Numbered from the stretch's first letter, positions 34,736 through 42,847 are shown. The stretch: 64,000 nucleotides of DNA from Bacteroidales bacterium (GCA_017530365.1 JAFXMK010000004.1:1-64000), one strand, 5' to 3'. The notes: generated by a model from the sequence alone, not told the origin. Program-made: numbers and translations.

Positions 34736-36036
34736 TATGGTTTTGTTTTATTAATGCTTCTCACATACTCATCTAAGGTCTGGTCGGGTGATGGAGCCGG
34801 AGCCATCCCAATCTTAGTGTCTTTATTGATAATGAAATATTCCGGGAACGTCCTCACCTCGTATTGCTCCAACAACAAAATCTCGTTGCCGAGATTCAAC
34901 AGTGGCCAATCGTATCGGTGATCCTCGAAACGCTTACGATGACTCGAAAGCTGGTCCTTGGTAGTAATAGTGATAAGTTGTACTTGATCCTGCCACTGAT
35001 GATGCAGGTCAGCCAAGACCTCAAACTGGTGCTCCACGGTTCGGGAAGTGCCTTCAACGAATTGTAACACGACCACCTTATCCTTATAATCAGAAAGCTT
35101 TACCGCATTGCCACTCACATCTTTCAACTCAAAATCCACGGCTGGAGAACCAGGAGCGAACTTATCGAAACGGGTTAACATGTTCGATATCATCAGTTGT
35201 GTTTCAGGATACTTGCTACGGGTCTTGAAAGCTTGAATCTTTTTCTTGACGGCACCTCTGAGACGAGGTATCTCATTATAATACTCTCCTCTCAAGTGAT
35301 AAATCGCTATCAACTCTGCCAGTTTCGGGTTTCGTCTTTTAAACTCCTCAGTCACCTCGTAATTCTTAAACAAATCCTTGAATAAATCCATGTATGCCAA
35401 GCAGTGGTAAAGCACTGGTTTCCCATCATAATACTCCTTGATTACTTTCAGCCCCCCATCGGCATTCAATGCCACCTGGATGGAGGCTATCTTATAGGCA
35501 TTGTGCTGGATGACATAGTCGTTCTTGATGTCCATCTCCGCATCGATGGTTGCCATGATGGAATCGAGATACCGCAACTGCCGGCGACGGAAAAGCTCAT
35601 CGAAATAGTTCAGCACATAGCCGTCGATGATTTCCTCCGACAGGATCAGTTGCCTATAAACGCCCTTGTCAGTGGCAGTCTTGACTCGCATGGCGGGAGA
35701 AGGACGATCGAAATATGAGGCATGGGGATCTACATCTGGAATGGTAATGCTCACTTCATACGAGGCACCCGGTGTGATCACCAGATCAACACTTTCCAGT
35801 CCAACATAAATGCTGGCTGGCAAGATCTGATCAACTTTTCCCTCCAAGAGGAAAAAGCCCTTTGCATCGGCATTCGTTTCTGCCACCATCGTCTCATGCA
35901 TGTTGAGAAGGTCATCGTAAACCATCAACCGCATCAAGGCATTGGGCCGGTTGACGCGACCAGTAACGGTGACGTTCTGAGCTATGAGTGACGTCCACAG
36001 GAACAACAATACTATAGATAAAAAATAACGTTTCAT
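34735..36036 (-). CDS. Thioredoxin-fold envelope protein without CxxC
   Basis: 433 residues. A signal peptide (about 1-19, ending LIAQ) leads to a DUF4369-like N-terminal domain (VTVTGRVNRPNALMRLMVYD...), a helical middle, and a C-terminal TlpA/AhpC-type thioredoxin fold (about 295-425: PAVDFELKDVSGNAVKLSDYKDK...). Where active members have a WCxxC, this protein reads FVEGTSRTVEHQF and has no cysteine. It cannot act as a thiol oxidoreductase by the usual mechanism; a binding or structural role is inferred. It overlaps the GT2 gene downstream by one base. Confidence 0.75.
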   Translation of the reverse strand: MKRYFLSIVLLFLWTSLIAQNVTVTGRVNRPNALMRLMVYDDLLNMHETMVAETNADAKGFFLLEGKVDQILPASIYVGLESVDLVITPGASYEVSITIPDVDPHASYFDRPSPAMRVKTATDKGVYRQLILSEEIIDGYVLNYFDELFRRRQLRYLDSIMATIDAEMDIKNDYVIQHNAYKIASIQVALNADGGLKVIKEYYDGKPVLYHCLAYMDLFKDLFKNYEVTEEFKRRNPKLAELIAIYHLRGEYYNEIPRLRGAVKKKIQAFKTRSKYPETQLMISNMLTRFDKFAPGSPAVDFELKDVSGNAVKLSDYKDKVVVLQFVEGTSRTVEHQFEVLADLHHQWQDQVQLITITTKDQLSSHRKRFEDHRYDWPLLNLGNEILLLEQYEVRTFPEYFIINKDTKIGMAPAPSPDQTLDEYVRSINKTKP

Positions 36037-36053
36037 CTTTTCTACCGATAGCC

Positions 36054-36069
36054 CATCCCTAACGGGATG
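36054..36069. repeat. Short palindrome upstream of the coaD 3' array
   Basis: CATCCC, TAAC, GGGATG inverted repeat between the thioredoxin-fold gene start and the heptad array. It may be a fragment of the same REP-like class seen in the suf operon. Confidence 0.45.
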
Positions 36070-36070
36070 C

Positions 36071-36098
36071 CTTCTTACTTCTATCTTCTTACTTCTTC
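36071..36098. repeat. Heptad array at the coaD 3' end
   Basis: Four in-phase units: CTTCTTA, CTTCTAT, CTTCTTA, CTTCTTC. They write the coaD C-terminal residues EVRR and the stop (36081-36083). Confidence 0.75.
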
Positions 36099-36554
36099 CA
36101 AATCAACCTCTTCAGGCACAAACTTGGAAGTGTCTCCTCCATTTTTATAGATGTCGCGCACCACGCTAGAACTGACTCCGACCAGCTCGCTTTCGGTCAG
36201 CAAAAACACCGTTTCCAACTCGGGATGCAACCGCTTGTTGGCATGGCAGATCATGTTCTCATACTCGAAGTCGCTACCGCTGCGGAGACCTCGGATAATG
36301 AACCGGGCGCCCACTTTCTTGCAGAAATCTGCGGTGAGGCCATCGTAGCTCTCCACAATAATGTTGGGATAATCGGCAAACACACGTTTTGCCCACTGGA
36401 TACGGTTCTCCAGGGGGAAGGTGGAGCGTTTCTCCATGTTAACGCCAACGGCGACATAGATGACATCAAACATAGGGAGAGCTCGCAAAACAATGGAGCG
36501 ATGCCCCAACGTGATAGGGTCGAACGAGCCCGGGAATACAGCTATTCTTTTCAT
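36081..36554 (-). CDS. coaD: Phosphopantetheine adenylyltransferase
   Basis: 157 residues. It joins phosphopantetheine to AMP in CoA synthesis; CoaE at 4487 performs the next step. The nucleotidyltransferase motif PGSFDPITLGH is at residues 8-18, with RGLRSGSDFEYE and the C-terminal SSSVVRDIYKNGGD. Second gene of a leftward operon starting with a Nudix gene, five bases after its stop. Confidence 0.97.
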   Translation of the reverse strand: MKRIAVFPGSFDPITLGHRSIVLRALPMFDVIYVAVGVNMEKRSTFPLENRIQWAKRVFADYPNIIVESYDGLTADFCKKVGARFIIRGLRSGSDFEYENMICHANKRLHPELETVFLLTESELVGVSSSVVRDIYKNGGDTSKFVPEEVDLEEVRR

Positions 36555-36596
36555 AGTTATCAGTTGTTCAGTTTGTAGTTTTCAGTTATCAGTTTT
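36554..36596. repeat. Heptad array, Nudix/coaD junction
   Basis: Six units with one single-base slip at 36568: TAGTTAT, CAGTTGT, CAGTTTG, TAGTTTT, CAGTTAT, CAGTTTT. It covers the coaD start's last base, the gap, the Nudix stop (36560-36562) and its last residues. Confidence 0.8.
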
Positions 36597-37207
36597 TCGT
36601 TTAACACAGTTCCAAGAGTTTCGGCAAGGGATCGGTAAGTGTTTTTCAAAAACCATTCCACATCGTATGCGCCAAGGAAGGTGACCTCGGTGATATCTTC
36701 GTCGAGTTGAGGTTGGACATGACTGTCATCGGCTGTGGCCATCAAAAACCATGAGGTCTGTTTCAGACGCCATTCGTCGTTATACAGGTAGCAATGCCAT
36801 GAAGACGGCAGCTGCTGGAGGATCTTCAAGTCGTTCAACCCAGTCTCTTCTTCCACTTCACGGACGGCTGCATCGGCAACCGACTCTCCTTCTTCGACAT
36901 GTCCTTTGGGAAGGTCGGGGATGCCATGACGCTGTATGGCAGCGAACTGACCGTCGAACAGCACCACGCCACCTGCGGCTGGAGCCATCACGAAGGTACG
37001 GCAAAGCGCAGCCGACAAGACTTCCGTGGAGACATGGTCAATGACAACATCATCTTGTATGTTTACGACCAGCCACTGTCGAAGAAAATTATGGATTTTT
37101 TCAACCTCGTATGTCTCTAATTGTGGGGAAGTTGCGTCAAGATCCAGATCTTTTTCCTCGATATTCGGAAAAATCAATGCCCGATTTTCATAGAAAATTT
37201 TATACAT
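36560..37207 (-). CDS. Nudix hydrolase
   Basis: 215 residues. The Nudix box GHVEEGESVADAAVREVEEETGL-type pattern (G-x5-E-x7-REUxEExGU) is complete near residues 115-137, so it should hydrolyse a nucleoside-diphosphate-linked substrate using Mg2+. An N-terminal region of about 90 residues precedes it. I chose the ATG at 37207; a reading from 37234 would begin with TTG. The C-terminal residues LITENYKLNN are encoded by the heptad array. First gene of the operon to the membrane protein at 32599. Substrate unknown. Confidence 0.88.
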   Translation of the reverse strand: MYKIFYENRALIFPNIEEKDLDLDATSPQLETYEVEKIHNFLRQWLVVNIQDDVVIDHVSTEVLSAALCRTFVMAPAAGGVVLFDGQFAAIQRHGIPDLPKGHVEEGESVADAAVREVEEETGLNDLKILQQLPSSWHCYLYNDEWRLKQTSWFLMATADDSHVQPQLDEDITEVTFLGAYDVEWFLKNTYRSLAETLGTVLNEKLITENYKLNN

Positions 37208-37210
37208 TTG
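37203..37210 (+). promoter_or_regulatory. -7 element TACATTTG for pyrE
   Basis: An exact TAnnTTTG 44 bases before the pyrE start. It overlaps the start codon of the divergent Nudix gene. Confidence 0.5.
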
Positions 37211-37238
37211 TAACCTGAATAAAACGTATTTCAAACCG

Positions 37239-37246
37239 CAAAATTA
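37239..37246 (-). promoter_or_regulatory. -7 element TAATTTTG for the Nudix-coaD operon
   Basis: TAATTTTGC on the minus strand, 31 bases before the Nudix ATG. It lies between the pyrE promoter and the pyrE start, so the two divergent units overlap. Confidence 0.6.
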
Positions 37247-37254
37247 TACATTTT

Positions 37255-37905
37255 ATGAAATATGACGACTCCGCGCTGATTTTAGCAGCACATCTTTTGC
37301 AGATCAAAGCCGTAAAACTCAGTCCTAAACAGCCATTTACCTGGGCTTCCGGATTGCATAGCCCGATCTATTGCGATAATCGCGTCACCCTCTCCTATCC
37401 TGCTGTGAGGACCTTCATCCGCCAACAGTTTGTGGAGAAGATCATGCAAAACTACGGCAAGCCCGATGTCATCGCCGGCGTGGCCACAGGCGGCATCGCT
37501 CAAGGCGCCTTGGTGGCTCAGGAGATGGGACTTCCTTTCGTGTATGTGCGCTCCGAGAAGAAATCGCACGGCATGCAGAACCAAATTGAGGGTGTCATTA
37601 GCGCAGGTCAGTCGGTGGTCGTCATCGAGGACTTGGTATCAACTGGCAAGTCAAGCCTATTGGCCGTGGATGCCCTCCTTGAAGCTGGCGCCGAGGTGAA
37701 AGGCATGGTGGCCATCTTCACCTACCAGATGGAGATTGCCAAAAAGAACTTTGAAGACAAAAACTGCAAACTGGTTACCTTGTCGAATTACGAGACCCTG
37801 ATTCACAAGGCCATCGAGGAAAAATACATCAGCGAAGAAGACCAGCAGTCGCTCATGGAATGGCGCAAGGACCAACAGGCGTGGTCGGATAGATTTGGCA
37901 GTTAG
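37255..37905 (+). CDS. pyrE: Orotate phosphoribosyltransferase
   Basis: 216 residues. It converts orotate and PRPP to OMP in pyrimidine synthesis. Visible segments: FTWASGLHSPIYCDNR near the N-terminus, VIAGVATGGIAQGALVAQ, YVRSEKKSHGMQNQIEG and the PRPP-binding loop VVVIEDLVSTGKSSL. The stop falls in a heptad array shared with convergent birA. PyrH, a later step in pyrimidine nucleotide synthesis, is at 48406. Confidence 0.97.
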   Translation: MKYDDSALILAAHLLQIKAVKLSPKQPFTWASGLHSPIYCDNRVTLSYPAVRTFIRQQFVEKIMQNYGKPDVIAGVATGGIAQGALVAQEMGLPFVYVRSEKKSHGMQNQIEGVISAGQSVVVIEDLVSTGKSSLLAVDALLEAGAEVKGMVAIFTYQMEIAKKNFEDKNCKLVTLSNYETLIHKAIEEKYISEEDQQSLMEWRKDQQAWSDRFGS

Positions 37906-37927
37906 CAATTGGAAGTTGAGAGTTATA
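37900..37927. repeat. Heptad array, pyrE/birA convergent junction
   Basis: Four in-phase units: AGTTAGC, AATTGGA, AGTTGAG, AGTTATA. One array carries the stop codons of both convergent genes (37903-37905 plus, 37923-37925 minus). Confidence 0.8.
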
Positions 37928-38660
37928 GGAACTTGATCTCTTTGATGTCGTAAACACATTTGTGTTTCGATTCGTCGAGTGTTTCCAAACGTCCGAATCC
38001 ATCGATTCCAGTAATGAATCGTCTTACCTTTTGTCCGTTAACTTCATAATCGGACCAAATATGGTATCGGTATAACCTATTCAAATAGTCCCGCTGTATC
38101 TTAGCCGCACCTTCTTCCGTTCTCAACAGCTGTACCCGACGATCCACGGCACCCACAAGACGCTTCATCAATGGCTCAAGTCCCACTTCTTCGTCAAGAA
38201 TCATCTTTATTGAAATAGGATGGGTAGGCCATTCTTGAAATTGCATCTGATTGACATTCAACCCGATGCCTATAACAGAAGTCCCCATATCCATGCCATG
38301 GATAGTGCTGTTGATCAAGATCCCGCAAAGTTTCCGGTCTTGAAAAAAAAGGTCGTTTGGCCATTTTACGGACAAAGAAAGAGAAGGCAGTATCTCATCA
38401 AGCACATCGAGCAAGCCCAATGGCACCGCTTGTGAAAGTAAAAATTGGTTGGAGGCTTTCATGAATGACATGTCCACTCCCATACTAAAAGTCAGATTCT
38501 CTCCTGGATGACTCTCCCAGCAATTGGTTCCCATACCCTTCCCCGCCGTTTGTTCATGCGCAAAAACCACGGCTCCAACGCGCTTGTTTTCTGGCATCTC
38601 AGCCATGAAAGCATTAGTCGAATCAATTTTTTTCAAAAACGTGTAAGAAAAAATCGTCAT
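37923..38660 (-). CDS. birA: Biotin-[acetyl-CoA-carboxylase] ligase (no DNA-binding domain)
   Basis: 245 residues, the catalytic and C-terminal domains only; there is no N-terminal helix-turn-helix, so it is a class I ligase without repressor function. Family segments: STNAFMAEM, QTAGKGMGTNCWES at the usual GRG-type biotin/ATP loop, SVKWPNDLFFQDRKLCGILI and IGIGLNVNQ. It attaches biotin to the carboxylase carrier protein. The promoter lies about six bases from the start, so the message is nearly leaderless. Confidence 0.95.
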   Translation of the reverse strand: MTIFSYTFLKKIDSTNAFMAEMPENKRVGAVVFAHEQTAGKGMGTNCWESHPGENLTFSMGVDMSFMKASNQFLLSQAVPLGLLDVLDEILPSLSLSVKWPNDLFFQDRKLCGILINSTIHGMDMGTSVIGIGLNVNQMQFQEWPTHPISIKMILDEEVGLEPLMKRLVGAVDRRVQLLRTEEGAAKIQRDYLNRLYRYHIWSDYEVNGQKVRRFITGIDGFGRLETLDESKHKCVYDIKEIKFL

Positions 38661-38666
38661 TTAGTG

Positions 38667-38674
38667 CAAAAATA
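38667..38674 (-). promoter_or_regulatory. -7 element TATTTTTG for birA
   Basis: TATTTTTGC on the minus strand, six bases before the birA ATG at 38660. Confidence 0.7.
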
Positions 38675-38743
38675 GCATTTTTTTTGCAATATTTGCAGTT
38701 TGAAAACAATTAGTGAATATTAAAAATTAAAAAATCTATAGAT

Positions 38744-39469
38744 ATGTTTAAAAAAGTTTTACTTACTTTATCACTTATGGCTGTGGTTGGCATGATCACC
38801 GCTCAATCATTGCAGTTCGAATACGAAGGAACTGTTTACGAAGATGGTCAGACCATTGTCTGCGAATATAGCGAGGACTTTGGGGAATATCATCAGGAGA
38901 ACATCAGAATTAAAAATCTTACCAACGACCCTTTGGATGTTATGGTTGAAAAAGAGATCATTGAAAGTCTGCCAGGCTCTAGCAATTGGTTCTGCTGGGG
39001 ACTATGCTATAATCCTGAACAAATGGTGAGTAGTAATCCAGTTTCAGTTCCTGCCCAAACTCTTTCCAGCGAACCCCTTTCATTCCATTTCATGTTTGAC
39101 GAAGGTGTCATCGGCCGAACTAGTGTGAAGGTCTATGCGTTCGCTAGATCCAACCCAGAAGAAAGAATCAGCTTGGTTTTCGTGGCTGACAACGTCACCA
39201 ACACAAAAGAGAATTATCTCAACCTTGGCCACGCCTATCCGAACCCGGCTTCCTCACAAGTGCATTTCGAATACAATGCTGACGACAACGCCGATATCAA
39301 TGTGGTGGTTTACAACCTGCTTGGCCAAGAAGTCAAATCACAGCTTATCAGCGGCAACCAAAACCGCATCAGCATTGCCGTGGACGACATGCAGCCCGGC
39401 ATTTACTTCTGCCGTTTCTCCGTCAATGGCGAAGTCGTGAAAACCGAGAAGTTCATTGTTAAACGCTAA
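38744..39469 (+). CDS. Secreted protein with T9SS type A sorting domain
   Basis: 241 residues. A signal peptide (about 1-20, ending MITAQ) is followed by one beta-sandwich-like domain (about 21-150, LQFEYEGTVYEDG..., with Cys in VCEY and FCWGLCYN). The C-terminal 75 residues are a type A sorting domain: AYPNPASSQVHFEYN, VVVYNLLGQEVKS, GIYFCRFSVNGEVVKTEKFIVKR. No enzyme motif is visible. It ends two bases before folE, in the same direction. Confidence 0.88.
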   Translation: MFKKVLLTLSLMAVVGMITAQSLQFEYEGTVYEDGQTIVCEYSEDFGEYHQENIRIKNLTNDPLDVMVEKEIIESLPGSSNWFCWGLCYNPEQMVSSNPVSVPAQTLSSEPLSFHFMFDEGVIGRTSVKVYAFARSNPEERISLVFVADNVTNTKENYLNLGHAYPNPASSQVHFEYNADDNADINVVVYNLLGQEVKSQLISGNQNRISIAVDDMQPGIYFCRFSVNGEVVKTEKFIVKR

Positions 39470-39471
39470 TA

Positions 39472-40062
39472 ATGATTACTGAAGAACAAGCCAAGAAGGA
39501 CATTCAGGAACTCTTGGAATACATAGGTGATGACCCCACCCGAGAGGGACTGAGAGCCACACCTGATCGCATGCTGCGGATGTTCAAGGAAATGTTCCGC
39601 GGCTACGACCCCGCCCAAAAGCCCATCATCACCACCTTCCCTAACGGACAGGACGGCATCATCTATGACAACATGGTCATCGACAACGGCCCCTTCTATT
39701 CCGTTTGCGAACACCATTGCCGTACCTTCTTCGGCGAGTATTGGTTTGCCTACATCCCCAACAAGAAAGGCCGCATCCTGGGACTCTCCAAGATCGGCCG
39801 TGTCATCGACTATTGCTCTTCCAAACTGCAAGTGCAGGAAAGGCTAGTGCAGGAAGTCGTCGAAGTCCTTACCGAAGCCCTCGGCACCGAGAACCCACCA
39901 CGAGGCATGGCCCTCATGATGAAAGGCCGCCACATGTGCAAGGAGAGCCGCGGCGCCCGCAAGGAAGGCTATATGATCTCGACTTACCTTACAGGTGTGT
40001 TCAAGTCGGACCTCCGAGTCAGAAACGAATTTATGTCCTACATCAAAGAATGGCGCCCATGA
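39472..40062 (+). CDS. folE: GTP cyclohydrolase I
   Basis: 196 residues. It turns GTP into dihydroneopterin triphosphate for folate or pterin synthesis. The zinc site is intact: CEHH in FYSVCEHHCRTFFGEYW and the later Cys in GRHMCKESRGARK. KIGRVIDYCSSKLQVQERL is the usual substrate-binding region. It lies between a T9SS cargo gene and a GIN-domain lipoprotein gene, overlapping the latter by four bases (ATGA). Confidence 0.96.
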   Translation: MITEEQAKKDIQELLEYIGDDPTREGLRATPDRMLRMFKEMFRGYDPAQKPIITTFPNGQDGIIYDNMVIDNGPFYSVCEHHCRTFFGEYWFAYIPNKKGRILGLSKIGRVIDYCSSKLQVQERLVQEVVEVLTEALGTENPPRGMALMMKGRHMCKESRGARKEGYMISTYLTGVFKSDLRVRNEFMSYIKEWRP

Positions 40063-40838
40063 AAAAAACATTGACAATCCTTTCCTGCTGCCTGCTCATC
40101 GCTTTGTTCAGCTGCACCAAACCCTCTGGCGTTGAGGTTACTGAGTATTTCTCCGTCCCGAACAACTATTATAGTCTTTACATCAGCGATGGCATGGAAG
40201 TCACTGTCTCTAATCAAGTGGACGAAATCGTCATCACTGCTGACGAGAACGTCATGGAGAAAGTCAAAGTCTCTTGCAAAAACGGCAGACTGAGAATTAC
40301 CAGAAGCGACTTCTCCGTTTATCACCTGATGAAGGCCAAGGTGCTGATACCGTACAACATCCATCTCCATGAGCTCGACGTGGAGTCAAACTCCTCTTTT
40401 ACATCTTCCTATGGTCTTGAAGGAGAAGACATTAAGATCACTGCCAACTATTTTTCGGAAATCGATATCAACTATATCCTTGCCGACAACCTTAGGATGC
40501 ATCTTGAGTTTAATTCGGAATTTGAAGGTGATCTCGATGTGATGAAGCAAATGGATTTGATCATGGAAGACAGTGACGCCAAAATCAGCGGTGCAGCCGC
40601 CATACTCAACCTGAAGATGAGTGACGACTCAGAGATAGATGAGGAATGGTACAACGGAGGCTACGCTTTTGAATGCAACGAGTGTAACGGCACCATGACA
40701 AAAGATTGCAAGGCCTATATCCACTGCTACGACAATATCGCAATGAGGCTTACCGACAATTGTTTCCTTTACTGCACTGGAGAACCCGACTTGCAAGGTA
40801 GCGACTGGGATAACACCTCAGGCATCATCTTCAAATAA
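40059..40838 (+). CDS. GIN-domain (DUF2807) lipoprotein
   Basis: 259 residues. A lipoprotein signal ends ALFSC. The mature part is the right-handed beta-helical GIN/DUF2807 domain: YYSLYISDGMEVTVSNQVDEIVITADENVMEKV, then repeating strands (LDVESNSSFTS, ANYFSEIDINYI, DLIMEDSDAKISG). The family is frequent in Bacteroidota and of unknown function. A reading from 39705 in the same frame is only the shadow of folE; the ATG at 40059 overlaps the folE stop and starts the signal peptide. Confidence 0.85.
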   Translation: MKKTLTILSCCLLIALFSCTKPSGVEVTEYFSVPNNYYSLYISDGMEVTVSNQVDEIVITADENVMEKVKVSCKNGRLRITRSDFSVYHLMKAKVLIPYNIHLHELDVESNSSFTSSYGLEGEDIKITANYFSEIDINYILADNLRMHLEFNSEFEGDLDVMKQMDLIMEDSDAKISGAAAILNLKMSDDSEIDEEWYNGGYAFECNECNGTMTKDCKAYIHCYDNIAMRLTDNCFLYCTGEPDLQGSDWDNTSGIIFK

Positions 40839-40847
40839 TCTTTTCCT

Positions 40848-42416
40848 TTATTTGATTGTCCAATTCCCGATAGGTTCGCTGTCGAGTGTACCTTTGGCTT
40901 TGGCCCATTCGATGAACAGCGAACGGAGATCCTCCTCACTGTTCCAGATTACATGATCAGGGATATCTTCCTGACGCCAACCCATGCCGTTAACGAAATG
41001 GTTGCCGCCACCCATGGACCGATAGGAGTTCAGCACCACCTGATAGGTGGCATCCATATCAAACGGGGAACCGTCCTCCATACTGATCACGGTAACCCTT
41101 TCGCCGTATGGCTTTTCAGGGTCAATTTGATACCGAATGCCTGCCGCGCAGTCAAAATTATAGATGGTGTGACTGATTTCGTAGGAATACTCAAGGTGCG
41201 CCTTCACATCCCGACCAGTCATCTTCATTAAAGCCAGGGAGTTCTCAAAAGGATACCATTTAAAGAAATCTTCCACCTTCAACATGCCCGGTGCAAGTTC
41301 ATCTCTCCGCGACAGCGGTGCCGCCAATGAAATGTCAGCATACATCCCGTTCTTTTCAATCACATCGAATTGGCAACGGTGTATTTCGTCCACCCAGAGG
41401 CAGGATCCTTTGTACATGTCTTGAGGAGATATCTTCACAGGCAAAATGGCCACCTCCTGCTCTTGGTACTGCTGGGCGCGATCCTGATAGGGCTTCAACA
41501 TGGCCAAAAAAGCAGTGTCTATCTCCGTGCCGTCAGTAGGTACTAGAGAGGCCTCTATCTTAGGGCGACTATCCTTTGAAAGCTGCACCTCAGCCTTGGC
41601 AAGTTTGACACCTCTAGCCCCAGAATTAAGCACATACACTGTGTCACCTGCCACGTTGACGACATAATCGTCCTTGGGACGATGGTCGTGACCATAAAAT
41701 ATCAGGTCGAAGCCTGGGACATTCTCAGCAATCCATTTTGTCGAATTCTCTCGGCCTAAGGGCGCATCCTCCGGCAGGTTCTGCTCTTGAGGTTCCCAAC
41801 CTGAATGGAAAAGACCCACCATCAGATCGGGATGCTCCTTTTCTTGGATCAATTTCACCCAATGCTGAGCGGCAGATTCAGCCTGTTCGAAGCGCAGACC
41901 AGGACGCAGTCGTTCTGGCACCCATGTCACCACGTATGGGGTAAGCAAGCCCAAAACAGCAATCTTGAAACCGTCACGGTTCAATATGACGTATGGTTGC
42001 CAATAAGGCTGACCCGTGCTTTCGTCGATGACATTGGCACAGACCACTGGCATCTTCACCTCTGAATACAACCTATCAAACACTTGCCGTCCCGCTTCGA
42101 TGTCATGGTTCCCGACACCGATAACATCGTACGGGAAATAATTCAACACCGCAGCAGCAACGTTGGGATGATCAGCGTCATGGTTCGAGCAATACTGATA
42201 GGGAGTTCCCTGAAGGTTGTCGCCATTATCCAATAAAATCAAGCGATTACCTAGGTTTTCCTTCATCTGTTGTATGACCAGGGCATCGTTGCCCATCTCA
42301 TGGTAGGAGCCGTGCGTGTCGGTAGTCTCAATAAAAGTCAAAGTGGTCGTTTTGGAAGAGCAAGCGGCCATAACAATAGGTAAAATGATCATAAGTAAAG
42401 CAAAACGTCTCATCAT
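40848..42416 (-). CDS. 5'-nucleotidase/2',3'-cyclic phosphodiesterase family lipoprotein
   Basis: 522 residues. A lipoprotein signal ends VMAAC. The metallophosphoesterase domain has TFIETTDTHGSYHE, LLDNGDNLQGTP, GVGNHDIEAG, GLFHSGW and FYGHDHRP. The C-terminal 5'-nucleotidase domain includes ISLAAPLSRRDELAPG, VEDFFKWYPFENSL and SYRSMGGGNHFVNG. It would release phosphate and nucleosides from nucleotides in the periplasm. I chose the ATG pair at 42416-42411; a longer reading from 42584 would cross the promoter region of the divergent gene. Confidence 0.92.
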   Translation of the reverse strand: MMRRFALLMIILPIVMAACSSKTTTLTFIETTDTHGSYHEMGNDALVIQQMKENLGNRLILLDNGDNLQGTPYQYCSNHDADHPNVAAAVLNYFPYDVIGVGNHDIEAGRQVFDRLYSEVKMPVVCANVIDESTGQPYWQPYVILNRDGFKIAVLGLLTPYVVTWVPERLRPGLRFEQAESAAQHWVKLIQEKEHPDLMVGLFHSGWEPQEQNLPEDAPLGRENSTKWIAENVPGFDLIFYGHDHRPKDDYVVNVAGDTVYVLNSGARGVKLAKAEVQLSKDSRPKIEASLVPTDGTEIDTAFLAMLKPYQDRAQQYQEQEVAILPVKISPQDMYKGSCLWVDEIHRCQFDVIEKNGMYADISLAAPLSRRDELAPGMLKVEDFFKWYPFENSLALMKMTGRDVKAHLEYSYEISHTIYNFDCAAGIRYQIDPEKPYGERVTVISMEDGSPFDMDATYQVVLNSYRSMGGGNHFVNGMGWRQEDIPDHVIWNSEEDLRSLFIEWAKAKGTLDSEPIGNWTIK

Positions 42417-42494
42417 AATTGGATTTGAGGCGGTAAAATTAAACAATTCGTGAAAAAATATGGCAAGATAAAGTCTGAATTCTGAAAAAAGACG

Positions 42495-42502
42495 TATCTT
42501 TG
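42495..42502 (+). promoter_or_regulatory. -7 element TATCTTTG for the coiled coil-zapA unit
   Basis: TATCTTTGC, 26 bases before the first ATG of the coiled-coil gene and 12 bases before a very short upstream frame. Confidence 0.75.
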
Positions 42503-42514
42503 CACTACAATTCC

Positions 42515-42541
42515 ATGACTGAAGAACAATGGCTGAAATGA
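42515..42541 (+). other. Possible 8-codon upstream frame
   Basis: ATG at 42515 encodes MTEEQWLK and a TGA whose first two bases overlap an in-frame ATG (42538) of the coiled-coil gene as ATGA. It could couple translation to that second ATG, or be chance. Confidence 0.25.
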
Positions 42542-42825
42542 GCATCATATTGTCCGAGATTGAGGTCAAAGTGAGGAAACTCATTGAAGTTCAGCGTCAG
42601 CTCATTGAAGAAAACAGGCGGTTGGCAAGCGAGAACGTGACGCTTCGCAACGAGAACGAGACGTTAGTGAACGCAAGCCAGGAGTTGCACGATAAATTAA
42701 ATAAAACTACAATTGTTAACGCACTCGGTAGCAACGAGGAAGAGATTCAAGAAGGAAGAAAGCTCATCAAGGAGTTGATCAAGGAGATCGATCAGTGCGT
42801 TTCGATTTTGAACACGAAAGAGTAA
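42529..42825 (+). CDS. ZapB-like coiled-coil protein upstream of zapA
   Basis: 98 residues, nearly all coiled coil (about 5-65: ILSEIEVKVRKLIEVQRQLIEENRRLASENVTLRNEN..., written here in part), with a short charged C-terminus. Small coiled-coil proteins of this kind are encoded next to zapA in many Bacteroidota and are thought to work at the division ring. Start may be 42529 or 42538. ZapA begins 23 bases downstream. Confidence 0.7.
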   Translation: MAEMSIILSEIEVKVRKLIEVQRQLIEENRRLASENVTLRNENETLVNASQELHDKLNKTTIVNALGSNEEEIQEGRKLIKELIKEIDQCVSILNTKE

Positions 42826-42847
42826 GCAAGATAAAAACGTCAGCGAC

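Noticed and set aside
38688-38695. AATATTTG as promoter of the T9SS cargo-folE operon
   Set aside because: It differs from TAnnTTTG at the first base pair, and the A/T-rich context gives many near matches; not listed as a feature.
39705-40058. Longer N-terminus for the GIN-domain lipoprotein
   Set aside because: The added part is the folE sequence read in another frame; the lipoprotein signal begins at 40059.
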